Part shown: in pieces, positions 15,943 to 25,930 of the stretch | Position numbering within the stretch: position 1 is the first letter of the stretch | Layout of the letters: the number at the start of each line of letters is the position of its first letter | Position numbers and translations under genes: made by a program | Notes under the pieces: model-generated | The model's database searches: none | What the model saw: the letters and a program-made list of their open reading frames with translations, nothing else | What the model was told of the DNA's origin: nothing | From: Synechococcus sp. BIOS-U3-1 | GTDB taxonomy: Bacteria; Cyanobacteriota; Cyanobacteriia; PCC-6307; Cyanobiaceae | Direction of reading: 5' to 3' | NCBI RefSeq assembly: GCF_014279975.1 | Contig: NZ_CP047936.1 | Coordinates: forward strand, 868,001 to 932,000 | Length of the DNA: 64,000 nt

Positions 15943-17286
15943 ATGGCGGCAGCGCAGAAGGAGCACTGGGGTTCGGGGCTGGGATTTGTTCTGGCGGCAG
16001 CGGGCAGTGCGGTGGGCCTTGGCAATCTCTGGGGATTCGCCTACAGGGCCTCACAGGGAGGTGGTGGCACGTTCGTGCTGCTCTACCTACTGATCGTTTT
16101 GGTCGTCTGCCTGCCGGTTCTGGTCGCAGAGATGGTGCTCGGACGCAGTACCGGGGAGAGTCCACTTGTGGCTCCACTGAAAGCTGCTGGACAGCGTTGG
16201 AGGCCGCTGGGTTGGCTCTTCATCTTGGCTTCTTGCGGAATTCTGGCTTTTTACGCGATTCTTATGGGTTGGACCGCTGCGACTCTTGTTCACTCACTGG
16301 TTGATGGTCTTCCCAAGAGTGAAACTGAAGCCACAGCTTTTTATGACGGGCTTAGTGGTGGTCGTTCGGCTTTATTGGGACAAGGATTTAGTTTGCTTTT
16401 AACAGCGGTTGTTGTTGCTGCTGGAATTCGAGGTGGTATCGAAAGATTGTCCCGCTGGGGATTGCCTCTCCTGTTTGTGATGTTGATAGGTCTTGTGATT
16501 TGGGCAGCATATTTGCCTGGATCTTCGAGCGGTTACAACACTTTTTTGTTGAATTGGGATGCTAAGTATTTCCTTGACTTTGGAACAATTAGAAATGCAT
16601 TTGAGCAGGCTTTCTTTTCGATTGGCACAGGAATAGGTTGCATTGTTTGCTATTCGGCGTATTTAGATCGAAAAGCTCATTTGCCTAGAGAAGGTGTCTC
16701 CATCGTGGCGCTGGACACAATTGTGGGTCTGCTGGCAGGGATGGTTACTTTCCCCATTGTGATGAGCTTTGACCTGACAGATTTAGTGAGCTCAAGGCCA
16801 CTTGGTGCGATCTTTATAGCTTTGCCAACTGGATTGTCGTCTCTGGGTATTACAGGTCTAATTGTCGCGGTGACCTTTTTTGGCTTGGCTTACATCGCAG
16901 GAATTACCTCAGCGGTGTCATTGCTTGAGGTGCCGGTCGCTTCCTTAATCCAGCTGGCGGGTTGGAGCAGAACAAAAGCGGTGTGTGTTGTAGCAGCGCT
17001 GATTTTTGTCCTTGGATTACCAGCAGCGACTTCGACTCCGTTGCTGTGGTGGATGACGTCAGTTTTTGGTGGAATACTTTTAATCTTTGGCGGATTGCTC
17101 ATTAGTTTCCTGATGGGGTGGGTCATTCCTTCTCGTTTCTCGCAAGAACTGAGCCAATCAGGAACGCCCAGTTCTTTGAATCGCGTTTTTCTGTTCTGTT
17201 TGCGTTGGATATCACCACCAGTGATTGCTGCCGGACTGTTGATCAGCGTGGTGGATTTGATCCGCAAATGGACGGGTCAGGGCTGA
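15943..17286 (+). CDS. Sodium-dependent transporter (neurotransmitter:sodium symporter family)
   Basis: LeuT-type Na+-coupled amino-acid-like transporter, about 447 residues and 11-12 transmembrane segments. The signature first helix SGLGFVLAAAGSAVGLGNLW with GNLWGFAYRASQGGGG is the sodium/substrate site of the family. ATG 15943 was chosen because it sits just before this motif; longer starts would overlap dxr. The substrate is not predictable. Composition changes inside the gene: the 60 bases from 16021 contain 38 G+C, those from 16561 only 22. Confidence 0.92.
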   Translation: MAAAQKEHWGSGLGFVLAAAGSAVGLGNLWGFAYRASQGGGGTFVLLYLLIVLVVCLPVLVAEMVLGRSTGESPLVAPLKAAGQRWRPLGWLFILASCGILAFYAILMGWTAATLVHSLVDGLPKSETEATAFYDGLSGGRSALLGQGFSLLLTAVVVAAGIRGGIERLSRWGLPLLFVMLIGLVIWAAYLPGSSSGYNTFLLNWDAKYFLDFGTIRNAFEQAFFSIGTGIGCIVCYSAYLDRKAHLPREGVSIVALDTIVGLLAGMVTFPIVMSFDLTDLVSSRPLGAIFIALPTGLSSLGITGLIVAVTFFGLAYIAGITSAVSLLEVPVASLIQLAGWSRTKAVCVVAALIFVLGLPAATSTPLLWWMTSVFGGILLIFGGLLISFLMGWVIPSRFSQELSQSGTPSSLNRVFLFCLRWISPPVIAAGLLISVVDLIRKWTGQG

Positions 17287-17300
17287 GTTCAATCCAGTGT

Positions 17301-17720
17301 TCAGAACAGTCGATTGATGTGGGCGGAAGCCATGCGCACCTCTCGCAGGAAGCAGATCGAAGCCATCATCACGAGCAGCATCGCCGTGATGAATAAAGGA
17401 ACCACCACAAGTGTGAGATTGATACGGCTGATCACGCTGAAGAACATCACAGCCACTACAGCTGAGATCAGCAGGGTTGCTGCTGTCAGGAGTTCCACAG
17501 CGCGAATGGTGAGCTGCATACGTCTGCGGTAGGCCCACTGCTCTCGTTCATCGATCGTCTCGCCGGCATCAAGGGCGGTTTTGGTCTTGCGTGCGTTGTC
17601 GACAATCCTCGCGAGGCGGCCGGAGATCACATTCATCAATGCACCGATGCCGGCTAGCAGAAAGACCGGAGCAACTGAAAGCTGAATGGCTTTGGACAAG
17701 CTCTCGGGTTCCATGAGCAT
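17301..17720 (-). CDS. DUF2721 family membrane protein
   Basis: About 139 residues with an N-terminal membrane segment (IQLSVAPVFLLAGIGALMNV), the conserved hydrophilic RLARIVDNAR, and two further hydrophobic stretches near the C-terminus. This architecture matches the DUF2721 family of unknown function. Start is either ATG 17720 or ATG 17714. It is convergent with the sodium transporter (14-base gap) and divergent from the next small gene. Confidence 0.85.
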   Translation of the reverse strand: MLMEPESLSKAIQLSVAPVFLLAGIGALMNVISGRLARIVDNARKTKTALDAGETIDEREQWAYRRRMQLTIRAVELLTAATLLISAVVAVMFFSVISRINLTLVVVPLFITAMLLVMMASICFLREVRMASAHINRLF

Positions 17721-17782
17721 CACACCGGTCCTAGGCGAACCCTAAGGCTCGTGCGAAGGAAATCCGGTAGACAGGTGCATTG

Positions 17783-18037
17783 ATGTACTCCAACACGATG
17801 CTCTGGCTCAAACGCTGGAATTTCATCGAGAGGGCCAGGCTTGAACGGGAGCTCTGGGATGCCTTCGAGGCCAAGCAGGATCCTGAAGCCAAGCTGGAGC
17901 AACTCCAGAGCTGGATCGATGCCGCCGATCCCTCGGACCCCACCCTTGGCGAACAGCGTTTCAGGCTGGAGGTTTGGACCACCACCCTGGCTCGTATCCG
18001 CAAAATTGAGGCAATGATGAGCTCAAAAGAACGTTGA
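17783..18037 (+). CDS. Small hypothetical protein
   Basis: An 84-residue helical, charged protein (LKRWNFIERARLERELWDAF, then KLEQLQSWIDAADP), probably soluble and amphipathic. No known domain. It ends exactly where the convergent cysS ends (adjacent bases). ATG 17783 follows an in-frame TTG. Codon use matches the GC-rich background. Confidence 0.65.
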   Translation: MYSNTMLWLKRWNFIERARLERELWDAFEAKQDPEAKLEQLQSWIDAADPSDPTLGEQRFRLEVWTTTLARIRKIEAMMSSKER

Positions 18038-19534
18038 TCAACAGCGCCGCCATTCGGTGATGCCACCGGGCTTGTCAATCAATTCAATTCCCTGACTGGA
18101 TAACTGTTCTCGGATGCGGTCGGCCTCAGCAAAATCCCTGGCTTGCTTGGCGGCCTTGCGGGCAGAAATCGCAGTTTCGATGGCGGAGCTGTCCTCTGAC
18201 GCTGCTTGGCTCTTTTCCATGGATTTCAGAGGCTCATGCTGCAGTCCCATCACTGCTGCAAGCTCACGGAGCAACAGCCAGCGTTGATGTAGGGCATTTA
18301 GTCCATCCCGATCTTCCAGCTGTTCTCCACGCTCCAGTCGGTTGGCCAGCGATTTCAGTGGTTTGGCCAGTTCAAACAGCACCGCGAGGCCTCCAGAGCT
18401 GTTCAGGTCTTGATTCATGGCCTCGGTAAAGCGGTCGCGCGCGGCAGATAAGGCTTCATTCACTGCCAAGTTCTGTGCACGCATGGCTCCGGATGGCAAA
18501 GCGTTTGCTCCAGGCCAGCCCAGCTGGTTGAAACATTCACTGCCAAGGCCGAGAGCAGCGTTAAGGCCTTTCCATCCGGTGCTTGCCGCATCGAGAGCTT
18601 CTGCTGTGAAATCGAGAGGCTTGCGGTAGTGCGCCTGGAGCACAAAGAGCCTCAGAGTCATCGCAGACACTCCGCTGTCGAGTAGCGCACGGATTGTTGT
18701 GAAGTTGCCGAGTGACTTCGACATTTTTGTGCCGCCCACATTCACCATGCCGTTGTGCATCCAAACGCGGGCTAGTTGAGCTTCGTTGGCTGTTTCGGAC
18801 TGTGCAATTTCATTTTCATGGTGCGGAAAGACAAGGTCTCCACCGCCGAGATGGATATCAATTGTTGTACCGAATTCTTCGCGAACCATGGCTGAACATT
18901 CGATGTGCCAGCCGGGTCGTCCCCTTCCCCAGGGTGAATCCCAGCCTGGCTCTCCATCTTTTGTTTTTTTCCAGAGCGCGAAATCGAATGGATGTCGCTT
19001 GCGTTCTTCTTCTCCTTCCTTGGTGCGGCCACTGGCTCCCTGTTGCTGCTCATTCGGATCTCGCCCACTCAGTTGGCCATAATTCTTTGCTTTGGAAATA
19101 TCAAAATACACATCACCGTCTGAGCTGTAGGCAGCTCCCTTTGTTTCAAGTTCGCCAATCAGATTTTGAATGCCTGGGATGCAACACGTTGCCCGTGGCA
19201 TTTTATCTGCGGGCAGAATGTGTAAACGTGCCATGTCGATTTCAAAGGCTTTAATATTTTTTTCACTGACGTTCTCCATCGTTGACCCTTCGGAGTTAGC
19301 CTTATTCAATATTTTGTCGTCGATATCTGTGTAGTTCTGTACAAAGGTAACCTCGTAATTGCGCCAAATGAGATAACGCCGTAAGACGTCCCAGTTGATG
19401 TAACTGCGTGCATGCCCAAGATGGCAGAGGTCGTAAACCGTGACGCCACAGCAGTAGATCGTTGCTTTGCCGGCCTCCAGTGGTTCGAAGTCTTCGGTGC
19501 GATTGCTCAGGCTGTTTGTGAGGCGCAGTGGCAA
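18038..19534 (-). CDS. cysS: Cysteinyl-tRNA synthetase
   Basis: Charges tRNA-Cys. The 498-residue class I synthetase has the zinc/catalytic [20 protein letters not shown] (HIGH-equivalent HLGH), ERW-like [21 protein letters not shown] and the KMSKSLGNF loop, with the usual C-terminal anticodon-binding region. No ATG precedes the first conserved block; TTG 19534 (MPLRLTNSL...) is preferred, TTG 19555 is possible. Base composition is mixed: the 5' half of the gene is visibly more AT-rich than the 3' half. Confidence 0.94.
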   Translation of the reverse strand: MPLRLTNSLSNRTEDFEPLEAGKATIYCCGVTVYDLCHLGHARSYINWDVLRRYLIWRNYEVTFVQNYTDIDDKILNKANSEGSTMENVSEKNIKAFEIDMARLHILPADKMPRATCCIPGIQNLIGELETKGAAYSSDGDVYFDISKAKNYGQLSGRDPNEQQQGASGRTKEGEEERKRHPFDFALWKKTKDGEPGWDSPWGRGRPGWHIECSAMVREEFGTTIDIHLGGGDLVFPHHENEIAQSETANEAQLARVWMHNGMVNVGGTKMSKSLGNFTTIRALLDSGVSAMTLRLFVLQAHYRKPLDFTAEALDAASTGWKGLNAALGLGSECFNQLGWPGANALPSGAMRAQNLAVNEALSAARDRFTEAMNQDLNSSGGLAVLFELAKPLKSLANRLERGEQLEDRDGLNALHQRWLLLRELAAVMGLQHEPLKSMEKSQAASEDSSAIETAISARKAAKQARDFAEADRIREQLSSQGIELIDKPGGITEWRRC

Positions 19535-19703
19535 AGGTCTGATCAGGCTCTGCAAGGAGGTTACGGCCTTCTCACTCCTGGCCCATCGTTAAATCGGCTG
19601 ATTTCTGCTCTGCCGTTACCGGCCTGTTGTCTTCACTGGCTCAGATCAGTGTCAATGGTTGTCCACGATCTGCCGGTTGTCCGCTGCTGTCGGTGGTTGG
19701 TTT

Positions 19704-20090
19704 TTACGTTGGCTTGAAGCCGTTCCACGATTGTCGATGCACGATTTCCAGCAGTCTTTCTAGAACTGAGCGTCTTGGCTCATTCTCTGCAAGGTCGCTG
19801 ATTTGCACCAGGTATTCATGCTGGCTTCCATTCCCTCGTTGTCTTGAACAGATTACTTTTACGTCGTCGTAGCCAATGGGGAAGTCATTGTTCAGTGGAA
19901 CTTTGAGGATCCATTCGGCAACAAACAGAAGGAAATCGCAGATGACCGGATTGATGTATTCCTCTTCTTCGCCCAGATCCCCACACGCAAGCATCTGTTC
20001 TTTGCTTTGAGGTGTGTAGGTCACGAATGAGAAGAAGGAGGGGGCGCCGGTTGGCTGAAGGTGCAGCCCATGAAACGCTCTTCGGGTCAT
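19704..20090 (-). CDS. Hypothetical protein in AT-rich segment
   Basis: A 128-residue protein with aromatic-rich N-terminus (SFFSFVTYTPQSKEQM), an acidic patch (DLGEEEEYINP), and a hydrophobic helix (FLLFVAEWILKVP). No domain recognised; no signal peptide. Lower GC than flanking genes. It follows nothing obvious on its strand and precedes cysS by about 170 bases. Length and sequence character suggest a real gene. Confidence 0.55.
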   Translation of the reverse strand: MTRRAFHGLHLQPTGAPSFFSFVTYTPQSKEQMLACGDLGEEEEYINPVICDFLLFVAEWILKVPLNNDFPIGYDDVKVICSRQRGNGSQHEYLVQISDLAENEPRRSVLERLLEIVHRQSWNGFKPT

Positions 20091-20273
20091 AACGTTCTAC
20101 TGGCTTGTGAGTTGAGCTTGTTGTTTTCTCGATAAAAAGCCTCGCAATGGTTTGTACTTTGCTCGCTCTTGAGGCTTGTTGAGTCGTGATTTTTTATTGT
20201 TTTTCTAGAGCGATGTCGATCGTATAAAAAGATTTTACTTAGACCTTGTGTCAATTCATTGACTGTCTCTAGA

Positions 20274-20411
20274 ATGTCTATGTTGGATCCTGGGCTCAGG
20301 TGGATGATGCATCCAGACTGGATGGGCGTTGTTGCTCTATTAACAATCATCGTCTCAGTGACTGTGATTGGCTATCGCGAGGGCCATTCGATCCTGAAGC
20401 GTCGCGTTTGA
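20274..20411 (+). CDS. Putative 45-residue membrane microprotein
   Basis: Short frame with one strong membrane helix (WMGVVALLTIIVSVTVIGY) followed by a basic tail ending KRRV, ideal for an inner-membrane small protein with the C-terminus inside. A TATAAA box at 20223-20228 lies upstream. A second ATG two codons in is an alternative start. It lies opposite a longer but unprotein-like frame. No family recognised. Confidence 0.5.
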   Translation: MSMLDPGLRWMMHPDWMGVVALLTIIVSVTVIGYREGHSILKRRV

Positions 20412-20447
20412 TTGTGTTCTGCCTCTTGCAGGTTGATTGCTTCACTG

Positions 20448-23400
20448 TCATTTCGCGTCCATCCAGTTGGCGCCGAGGCCGGTCTCAGCCACCAAGGGCA
20501 CGCTCAAGCTCACAGCCTTCTCCATGGTGTTGACCACTAAGTTTTGAATCAGCTTCAGAGCATCCGGATCCACTTCAAGCACCAGTTCGTCGTGCACCTG
20601 CAGAAGCAGACGTGCTGGTAATGCTTGCTGTTCGATCGCAGCCTGCAGTTGGATCATGGCCAGTTTGATGATGTCAGCGCTAGATCCTTGAATCGGCGCA
20701 TTGGCCGCAGCTCGCAACTGCTGAGCCTCCATTCCGCCTCGACGAGCGACATCCAGGTCGATGTCCATGGGCTCCTTGCCCAGCAAACGCCCTAGGCCGT
20801 TGCGATCAAAGTGGAAAGGACGACGTCGCCCCATGATCGTTTCCACATAACCGCGACTGAGGGCTAGTCGTTCCTGCAATTCCAAAAAGGCGAAGACTTT
20901 GGGATAGCGCTCCCGGTAACGCAGTAGGAAATCCTTGGCCTCCGCCTGGTTCACCCCGGTTTCTCGCGCAAAGCGCTGGGCACCCATTCCGTAGATCACA
21001 CCGAAATTGATCGTCTTGCCCAGGCGTCGTTCGTCGCTGTTCACCTCATCTTTGTCGAGCAGCAGTCGTGCTGTCAGGGCATGCACGTCGTCTCCCTCCC
21101 GGTAGGCCTGTTGCAGTACGTCTTCGCCTGAGAGGTGGGCGAGGATCCGCAACTCAATCTGGGAATAATCCGCGCTAAGTAGTGTCCAGTTCTCTTGCGG
21201 AAGGAAGGCCTTGCGAATGCGGCGGCTGTATTCCGTGCGGACTGGAATGTTTTGAAGGTTGGGATTACTGCTGCTCAGCCGACCGGTGGCCGTCACCGCT
21301 TGATTGAAATCGGTGTGCACCCTGCCTGTTTCCGCTTCCACGAGTTGCGGAAGGGCGTCCACATAGGTGCTCTTGAGCTTGCTCAGCACGCGATGTTCGA
21401 GGACCAGCGGCACCACGGGGTGATCAGCCTCTAGTTTCTCTAGAACGGTGGCGTCTGTGCTGTAGCCGGTCTTAGTCCTGCGGGATTTCTTGCGGTCAAG
21501 GCCGAGGGTGTTGAACAGCAACTCGCCAAGTTGCTTGGGCGAGGCGAGGTTGAAGTCGGTTCCTGCTGCCTGTTTGGCCTCTTTCTCTAGGCGCTGCAAG
21601 ATGTCACCCATCTCTGTTGAAAGCGCACTGAGATAGGGCAGGTCAATGCGGATTCCGGTGGCTTCCATCAAAGCCAGCACCGGTTCCAGCGGCAGTTCCA
21701 CGTTGTCCAACAGACTGGGGAGTCGTTCTCCTGTGGCCTGCAGCTGTTGGCGTAGATCGATGGCCAGTCGGCGCGTGAGATGAACGTCCATGCCGCAATA
21801 CAACGCCGCCTGGTCGAGCTCTACATCGGCGAAGCAGCTTGCCTTGCCGTCCTTGGGCTTGCCGACAAGATCACTGAACAGGGTGGGAGTGATTCCATAC
21901 ATTCGTGTTGCCATGGCATCGAGGCCGTGCTTCGCCGCGGCATCCTTCAGGTAATCGGCCAGCATGGTGTCGATGGCCACGCCCGCCAACGGCAAGCCAT
22001 GGCGCAGCAGGATCAGGCGGTCATATTTCGCGTTTTGCAAGGCTTTGGGGTGCTCAGGGCTGGCCAGCCAGGGAGCCATCTGTTCCAGCACTGTCTCGAG
22101 TGGAAGTTGCACCAGTGAGTGCTCGGCTTCCAGTGTGGGTTCTGCCGTTGCACGATGACCAACAGGGATGTAAGCGAGATCTGCATCGCCTGGACCCCAA
22201 CACACGCCAATACCAACCAGCTGTGCTTTGAAGGGGTTGAGATCGCTGGTTTCCGTGTCAAGGGCAACAGGCGCAGTGGGGTCGGTGCAGGACTGCAACT
22301 TTTTCATTAGCTCTTGCAAGCCTTTGTCGCTGTTGATCAGCTGTGGATGCAGATCTGGTTGGGGTGGCGCGCCGTCCTGGTTCAAAGCGTCTGAGCTGTC
22401 TAGCTCCGTCGCGGCAGCACCTGTTGACCTGGTGGATTGATTGGAGTCGTTGGATACCTTGGTCTCGAGCAGTTGGGCGTTCGCCGTCAGACCGCCTGGT
22501 GAGAAAGTGGCGATGAAACCTGGAACCTGTCGTACCAGGCTGTTCAGCTCTAGATCCTTGAGCTGCGCCTCTAGGCCGTCGCCATCCACGGGCCCAAGTT
22601 CAAGAACGGGTTCTTCAGGTAGTGGGATGTCGACCAGGATTTCGGCCAGTTGTCTTGAGAGATAGGCGTTGTCACGGTCGGCGCTGAGCTTGCCCTTTAG
22701 AGCCCCTTTGACAGCACCTCTGCTGGCCTTGGGGCCTTCCGCCTCAACTTCGGCCAGAACCTTGTACACGCCATCAAGGTCGAAATTCTCTTTGAGCAGA
22801 TTGATCGCTGTTTTCGGGCCGACTCCTTTCACTCCTGGAATGTTGTCAGAGCTGTCTCCAGTGAGTGCCTTGAGGTCCACCACTTTGTCGGGCATCACTC
22901 CGAGCTTGAACTGGACACCTGCCTCATCAATCAGGGTGGGTCCGCTGCTCTTTGCATAGGGTCCGCCACCCATGTACATCACGGCAATGTCCCGCTGGTC
23001 GTCCACCAGCTGAAACAGATCGCGGTCGCCGCTGAGAATTCTCACTCGCCATCCCGAGGATGCGGCTCGGTTGGCGAGGGTGCCGAGCACGTCATCCGCC
23101 TCGAAGCCAGGCGCCATACAAAGAGGGAGCTGCAGCTGGTTGCGCAGGATCAACTGAAGTTGATCAAGGTCTTGAAAGAACACATCCGGTGCTACATCCC
23201 GGTGCGCCTTGTAGTTGGGATCAGCTTTGTGGCGGAAGGTGGGCTCGGCTGTGTCAAATGCGATCGTCACACCTTGAGGCTTTAGCCCCTTGCAGTTCTC
23301 GAGCAGGGCCTTGAGAAATCCATAGGTCACGCTGGTTGGACGGCCGTCTTTGGTGGCCAACCCCCCTTCTCCGCCTTTGCTGAAGGCATAAAAACTGCGG

Positions 23401-23459
23401 AAGGCCAGTGAATGGCCATCCACCAGCAGTAGCAGGGGTTTCTCCTTGGTTTCTGGCAT
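20448..23459 (-). CDS. polA: DNA polymerase I
   Basis: A 1003-residue three-domain enzyme for Okazaki-fragment processing and repair. N-terminal 5'-3' exonuclease (LLLVDGHSLAFRSFYAF, GDRDLFQLVDD, SSDNIPGVKGVGPKTA); central 3'-5' exonuclease that keeps its acidic residues (LDTETSD, QNAKYDRLIL, YCGMDVHLT), suggesting active proofreading; C-terminal polymerase with motif A LSADYSQIELRILAHLS, motif B KTINFGVIYGMG and motif C LLQVHDELVLEV. The adaptor gene lies 23 bases upstream on the same strand. Confidence 0.97.
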   Translation of the reverse strand: MPETKEKPLLLLVDGHSLAFRSFYAFSKGGEGGLATKDGRPTSVTYGFLKALLENCKGLKPQGVTIAFDTAEPTFRHKADPNYKAHRDVAPDVFFQDLDQLQLILRNQLQLPLCMAPGFEADDVLGTLANRAASSGWRVRILSGDRDLFQLVDDQRDIAVMYMGGGPYAKSSGPTLIDEAGVQFKLGVMPDKVVDLKALTGDSSDNIPGVKGVGPKTAINLLKENFDLDGVYKVLAEVEAEGPKASRGAVKGALKGKLSADRDNAYLSRQLAEILVDIPLPEEPVLELGPVDGDGLEAQLKDLELNSLVRQVPGFIATFSPGGLTANAQLLETKVSNDSNQSTRSTGAAATELDSSDALNQDGAPPQPDLHPQLINSDKGLQELMKKLQSCTDPTAPVALDTETSDLNPFKAQLVGIGVCWGPGDADLAYIPVGHRATAEPTLEAEHSLVQLPLETVLEQMAPWLASPEHPKALQNAKYDRLILLRHGLPLAGVAIDTMLADYLKDAAAKHGLDAMATRMYGITPTLFSDLVGKPKDGKASCFADVELDQAALYCGMDVHLTRRLAIDLRQQLQATGERLPSLLDNVELPLEPVLALMEATGIRIDLPYLSALSTEMGDILQRLEKEAKQAAGTDFNLASPKQLGELLFNTLGLDRKKSRRTKTGYSTDATVLEKLEADHPVVPLVLEHRVLSKLKSTYVDALPQLVEAETGRVHTDFNQAVTATGRLSSSNPNLQNIPVRTEYSRRIRKAFLPQENWTLLSADYSQIELRILAHLSGEDVLQQAYREGDDVHALTARLLLDKDEVNSDERRLGKTINFGVIYGMGAQRFARETGVNQAEAKDFLLRYRERYPKVFAFLELQERLALSRGYVETIMGRRRPFHFDRNGLGRLLGKEPMDIDLDVARRGGMEAQQLRAAANAPIQGSSADIIKLAMIQLQAAIEQQALPARLLLQVHDELVLEVDPDALKLIQNLVVNTMEKAVSLSVPLVAETGLGANWMDAK

Positions 23460-23482
23460 GGATGAAGACAGGTCCTGGTCGG

Positions 23483-24658
23483 TCAGTCGCGCTGTTTCGC
23501 CCAGGGCGGCAGTTCCATGAACACGCGTGTGCCGGGCTTCACACCGGAGAGAATGGCACTCTTGTCGCCACTGCTGGCACCCAGCTGCACAGGCTGGAAT
23601 GTGGGCTCCTCGTTGTCGCCTACCAACAGAACGCCCGATTGGCCTTGTTCAGTCACGATTGCCACTGTTGGCACCAACGTGCTGGCGGTGGTGCGGCCGG
23701 TCTGGAAGTTCACATCCGCGGTCATCCCAATGCGCAGGCTCGGTGGAGGCTCGATCAGGGTGAGTTCCACCTCGATTGAGATCACGTTGTCGGTTTTGAG
23801 TGCACGCGGTGCGATGTCTCGCACTTTTGCTGGAAAGAGCTGATCGGGGTACGCGTCAACGCGAACAGTGGCGTCTTGGCCGACACGAATGCGACCGATA
23901 TCACTTTCAGGAACCTTGGCGGCCACTTCGAGACCCTCGGAGAGCTCAACCAATGTTGAGCTGGTTGCTCCAGCATTGGTTGAAGCTGCTGTGGTGGGGG
24001 TCACAAAGGATCCCGGTTCGGCAAAGCGTTCGGTGATGACCCCACTGAAGGGAGCTCGGATTAGCAGTTCACTGCCTTCAACTTTGCGTTGCTTCAGACG
24101 CTCACGCGCCACATTCAGGGCTTCTCGACTGGTGAAGAAGGCACCGCGGAAACTATCGAGATCTGATGCGGAAATGGCCCCGGTGTCTGCCAATTGACGG
24201 TGGCGCTCATAGTCCGCTCGTTTGGTGTCGTGCTCTGCTTGCGCTTGTCGTTCAAGGGCGACGAATTCATCCATACGACTATTGAAATCACCGCTATCCA
24301 TGCGAGCCAGAACTTGTCCTTTCGCTACGACATCGCCTTCATCGACATAGAGCGCTTCAACCACCCCGCTGCTCTTGGGGCTCACATTCACTCGTCGGAT
24401 GGCTTCCAACTCGCCACTGGCTGTGATCACTCCTGGAAGAGACCCCCATTCCGCAGCAACGGTGAACTGACTCAATTGCCGTGACCGATTCGAGCCTGGT
24501 CCTTGGCTCCAAATCAGAGCGCCTGCTGTCAACAGAACAGCGGCTGCACTAACTCCGAACAAGCGCCGCCTCCTGCGTTTCAAGCCACTAAGACGGGTCA
24601 ACGCACGTAGAGCTTCGGGTGTGGCCCCAGTGGGGGACTGGCTTTTTTGGCTGCCCAT
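23483..24658 (-). CDS. RND/HlyD-family efflux periplasmic adaptor
   Basis: Membrane-fusion protein for an export system. About 391 residues: short cytoplasmic tail with a run of Arg (LKRRRRR), one N-terminal membrane anchor (LFGVSAAAVLLTAGALIW), lipoyl half-motifs (GVVEALYVDEGDVVAKGQVL and LLIRAPFSGVITERF), a coiled-coil hairpin between them, and beta-barrel SDIGRIRVGQDATVRV. No matching inner-membrane pump or ATPase is adjacent, so the partner is elsewhere. ATG 24658 was chosen over GTG/ATG further upstream that would run into the ychF promoter. Confidence 0.9.
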   Translation of the reverse strand: MGSQKSQSPTGATPEALRALTRLSGLKRRRRRLFGVSAAAVLLTAGALIWSQGPGSNRSRQLSQFTVAAEWGSLPGVITASGELEAIRRVNVSPKSSGVVEALYVDEGDVVAKGQVLARMDSGDFNSRMDEFVALERQAQAEHDTKRADYERHRQLADTGAISASDLDSFRGAFFTSREALNVARERLKQRKVEGSELLIRAPFSGVITERFAEPGSFVTPTTAASTNAGATSSTLVELSEGLEVAAKVPESDIGRIRVGQDATVRVDAYPDQLFPAKVRDIAPRALKTDNVISIEVELTLIEPPPSLRIGMTADVNFQTGRTTASTLVPTVAIVTEQGQSGVLLVGDNEEPTFQPVQLGASSGDKSAILSGVKPGTRVFMELPPWAKQRD

Positions 24659-24759
24659 GGCCCCCTTCAACACCTTTCGTAACCATTCTCACTCGTGGGC
24701 GGACCAAACGCGTTTTTACCGACGGTTGCGAAGACGCGCCTGCCGATAGATTTCACGCC

Positions 24760-25851
24760 ATGCTCAAAGCCGGAATCGTTGGATTGCCCAATGTGGGTAA
24801 ATCCACCCTCTTCAATGCCCTGGTGGCCAATGCCCAGGCCCAGGCAGCCAATTTCCCGTTCTGCACGATCGAACCGAATGTCGGGACTGTGTCAGTTCCG
24901 GATGCTCGGCTGGAGCAGCTGACGGATCTGAGCAAAAGCGCCGAAACCATTGCCACGCGCATGGAATTTGTCGATATTGCTGGACTGGTGAAGGGAGCTA
25001 GCCAGGGAGAAGGCCTAGGCAATAAGTTTCTGGCCAACATTCGCGAAGTGGACGCGATTGTGCACGTGGTTCGCTGTTTCGAGGATGACGATGTCATCCA
25101 TGTTTCAGGTTCCGTTGGTCCGATTCGTGATGCTGAGGTGATCAATCTCGAACTCGGTCTTGCAGATCTGGCACAGATTGAAAAGCGTCGCGAGCGCCTC
25201 AAGAAGCAGATACGAACAAGCAAGGAGGCACAGGCAGAGGATGCGGCTCTTGAACGGATTCAAGTAGTCCTTGAGGCAGGTGGAGCCGCACGCAACGTTG
25301 AGCTGAGCGATGAAGAAGCGTTGATGATCAAGCCACTGGGGCTCTTATCGGCCAAGCCAATCATCTATGCCACCAATGTGAGTGAAGACGAACTAGCCGC
25401 AGGGAATGCTTTCTGTGAGGACGTGGTGGCTCTGTCGGCGAAGGAGGGCGCTGAAACCGTGCGCATCTCTGCTCAAGTGGAAGCGGAACTGGTTGAGCTT
25501 GGCGAAGAAGAACGAAAGGACTATCTCGATGGACTTGGGGTCAATGAAGGTGGCCTGAAAAGTTTGATTCGTGCCACTTATCGTTTATTGGGATTGCGCA
25601 CTTATTTCACAACTGGTGAAAAAGAAACACGTGCTTGGACATTTAGGGCAGGGATGACTGCCCCTCAGGCGGCAGGAGTGATCCATACCGATTTCGAACG
25701 GGGATTCATCCGTGCTCAGACCATCGGTTGCGAGAAATTGCTTGAAGCTGGATCGCTTGCAGAAGCTCGCAACAAAGGTTGGTTGCGCAGTGAGGGTAAA
25801 GACTATGAGGTTAAAGAAGGTGATGTGATGGAGTTTTTATTCAATGTGTAA
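24760..25851 (+). CDS. ychF: Redox-regulated ATPase/GTPase YchF (OLA1 family)
   Basis: Universally conserved ribosome-associated P-loop ATPase of the Obg family. The 363-residue protein has [14 protein letters not shown] (G1), FCTIEPNVG (G2), [20 protein letters not shown] (G3), YATNVSE replacing the canonical NKxD as is usual for YchF, and the C-terminal TGS-like domain ending [11 protein letters not shown] 24760 starts directly at the nucleotide fold. The last ~100 codons are more AT-rich than the rest. Confidence 0.97.
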   Translation: MLKAGIVGLPNVGKSTLFNALVANAQAQAANFPFCTIEPNVGTVSVPDARLEQLTDLSKSAETIATRMEFVDIAGLVKGASQGEGLGNKFLANIREVDAIVHVVRCFEDDDVIHVSGSVGPIRDAEVINLELGLADLAQIEKRRERLKKQIRTSKEAQAEDAALERIQVVLEAGGAARNVELSDEEALMIKPLGLLSAKPIIYATNVSEDELAAGNAFCEDVVALSAKEGAETVRISAQVEAELVELGEEERKDYLDGLGVNEGGLKSLIRATYRLLGLRTYFTTGEKETRAWTFRAGMTAPQAAGVIHTDFERGFIRAQTIGCEKLLEAGSLAEARNKGWLRSEGKDYEVKEGDVMEFLFNV

Positions 25852-25930
25852 CTGTCCAGTTCAATGCTGAGTCGGTCTGTCGATCGTGCAAATCAAGAGG
25901 TCTTCAATGAGTGATCTCGATGAACCATGG

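Noticed and set aside
20087-20350. 87-codon minus-strand frame overlapping the next gene by ATGA
   Set aside because: Composition is unlike a protein and it lies opposite a more convincing membrane microprotein frame; the ATGA overlap may be chance.
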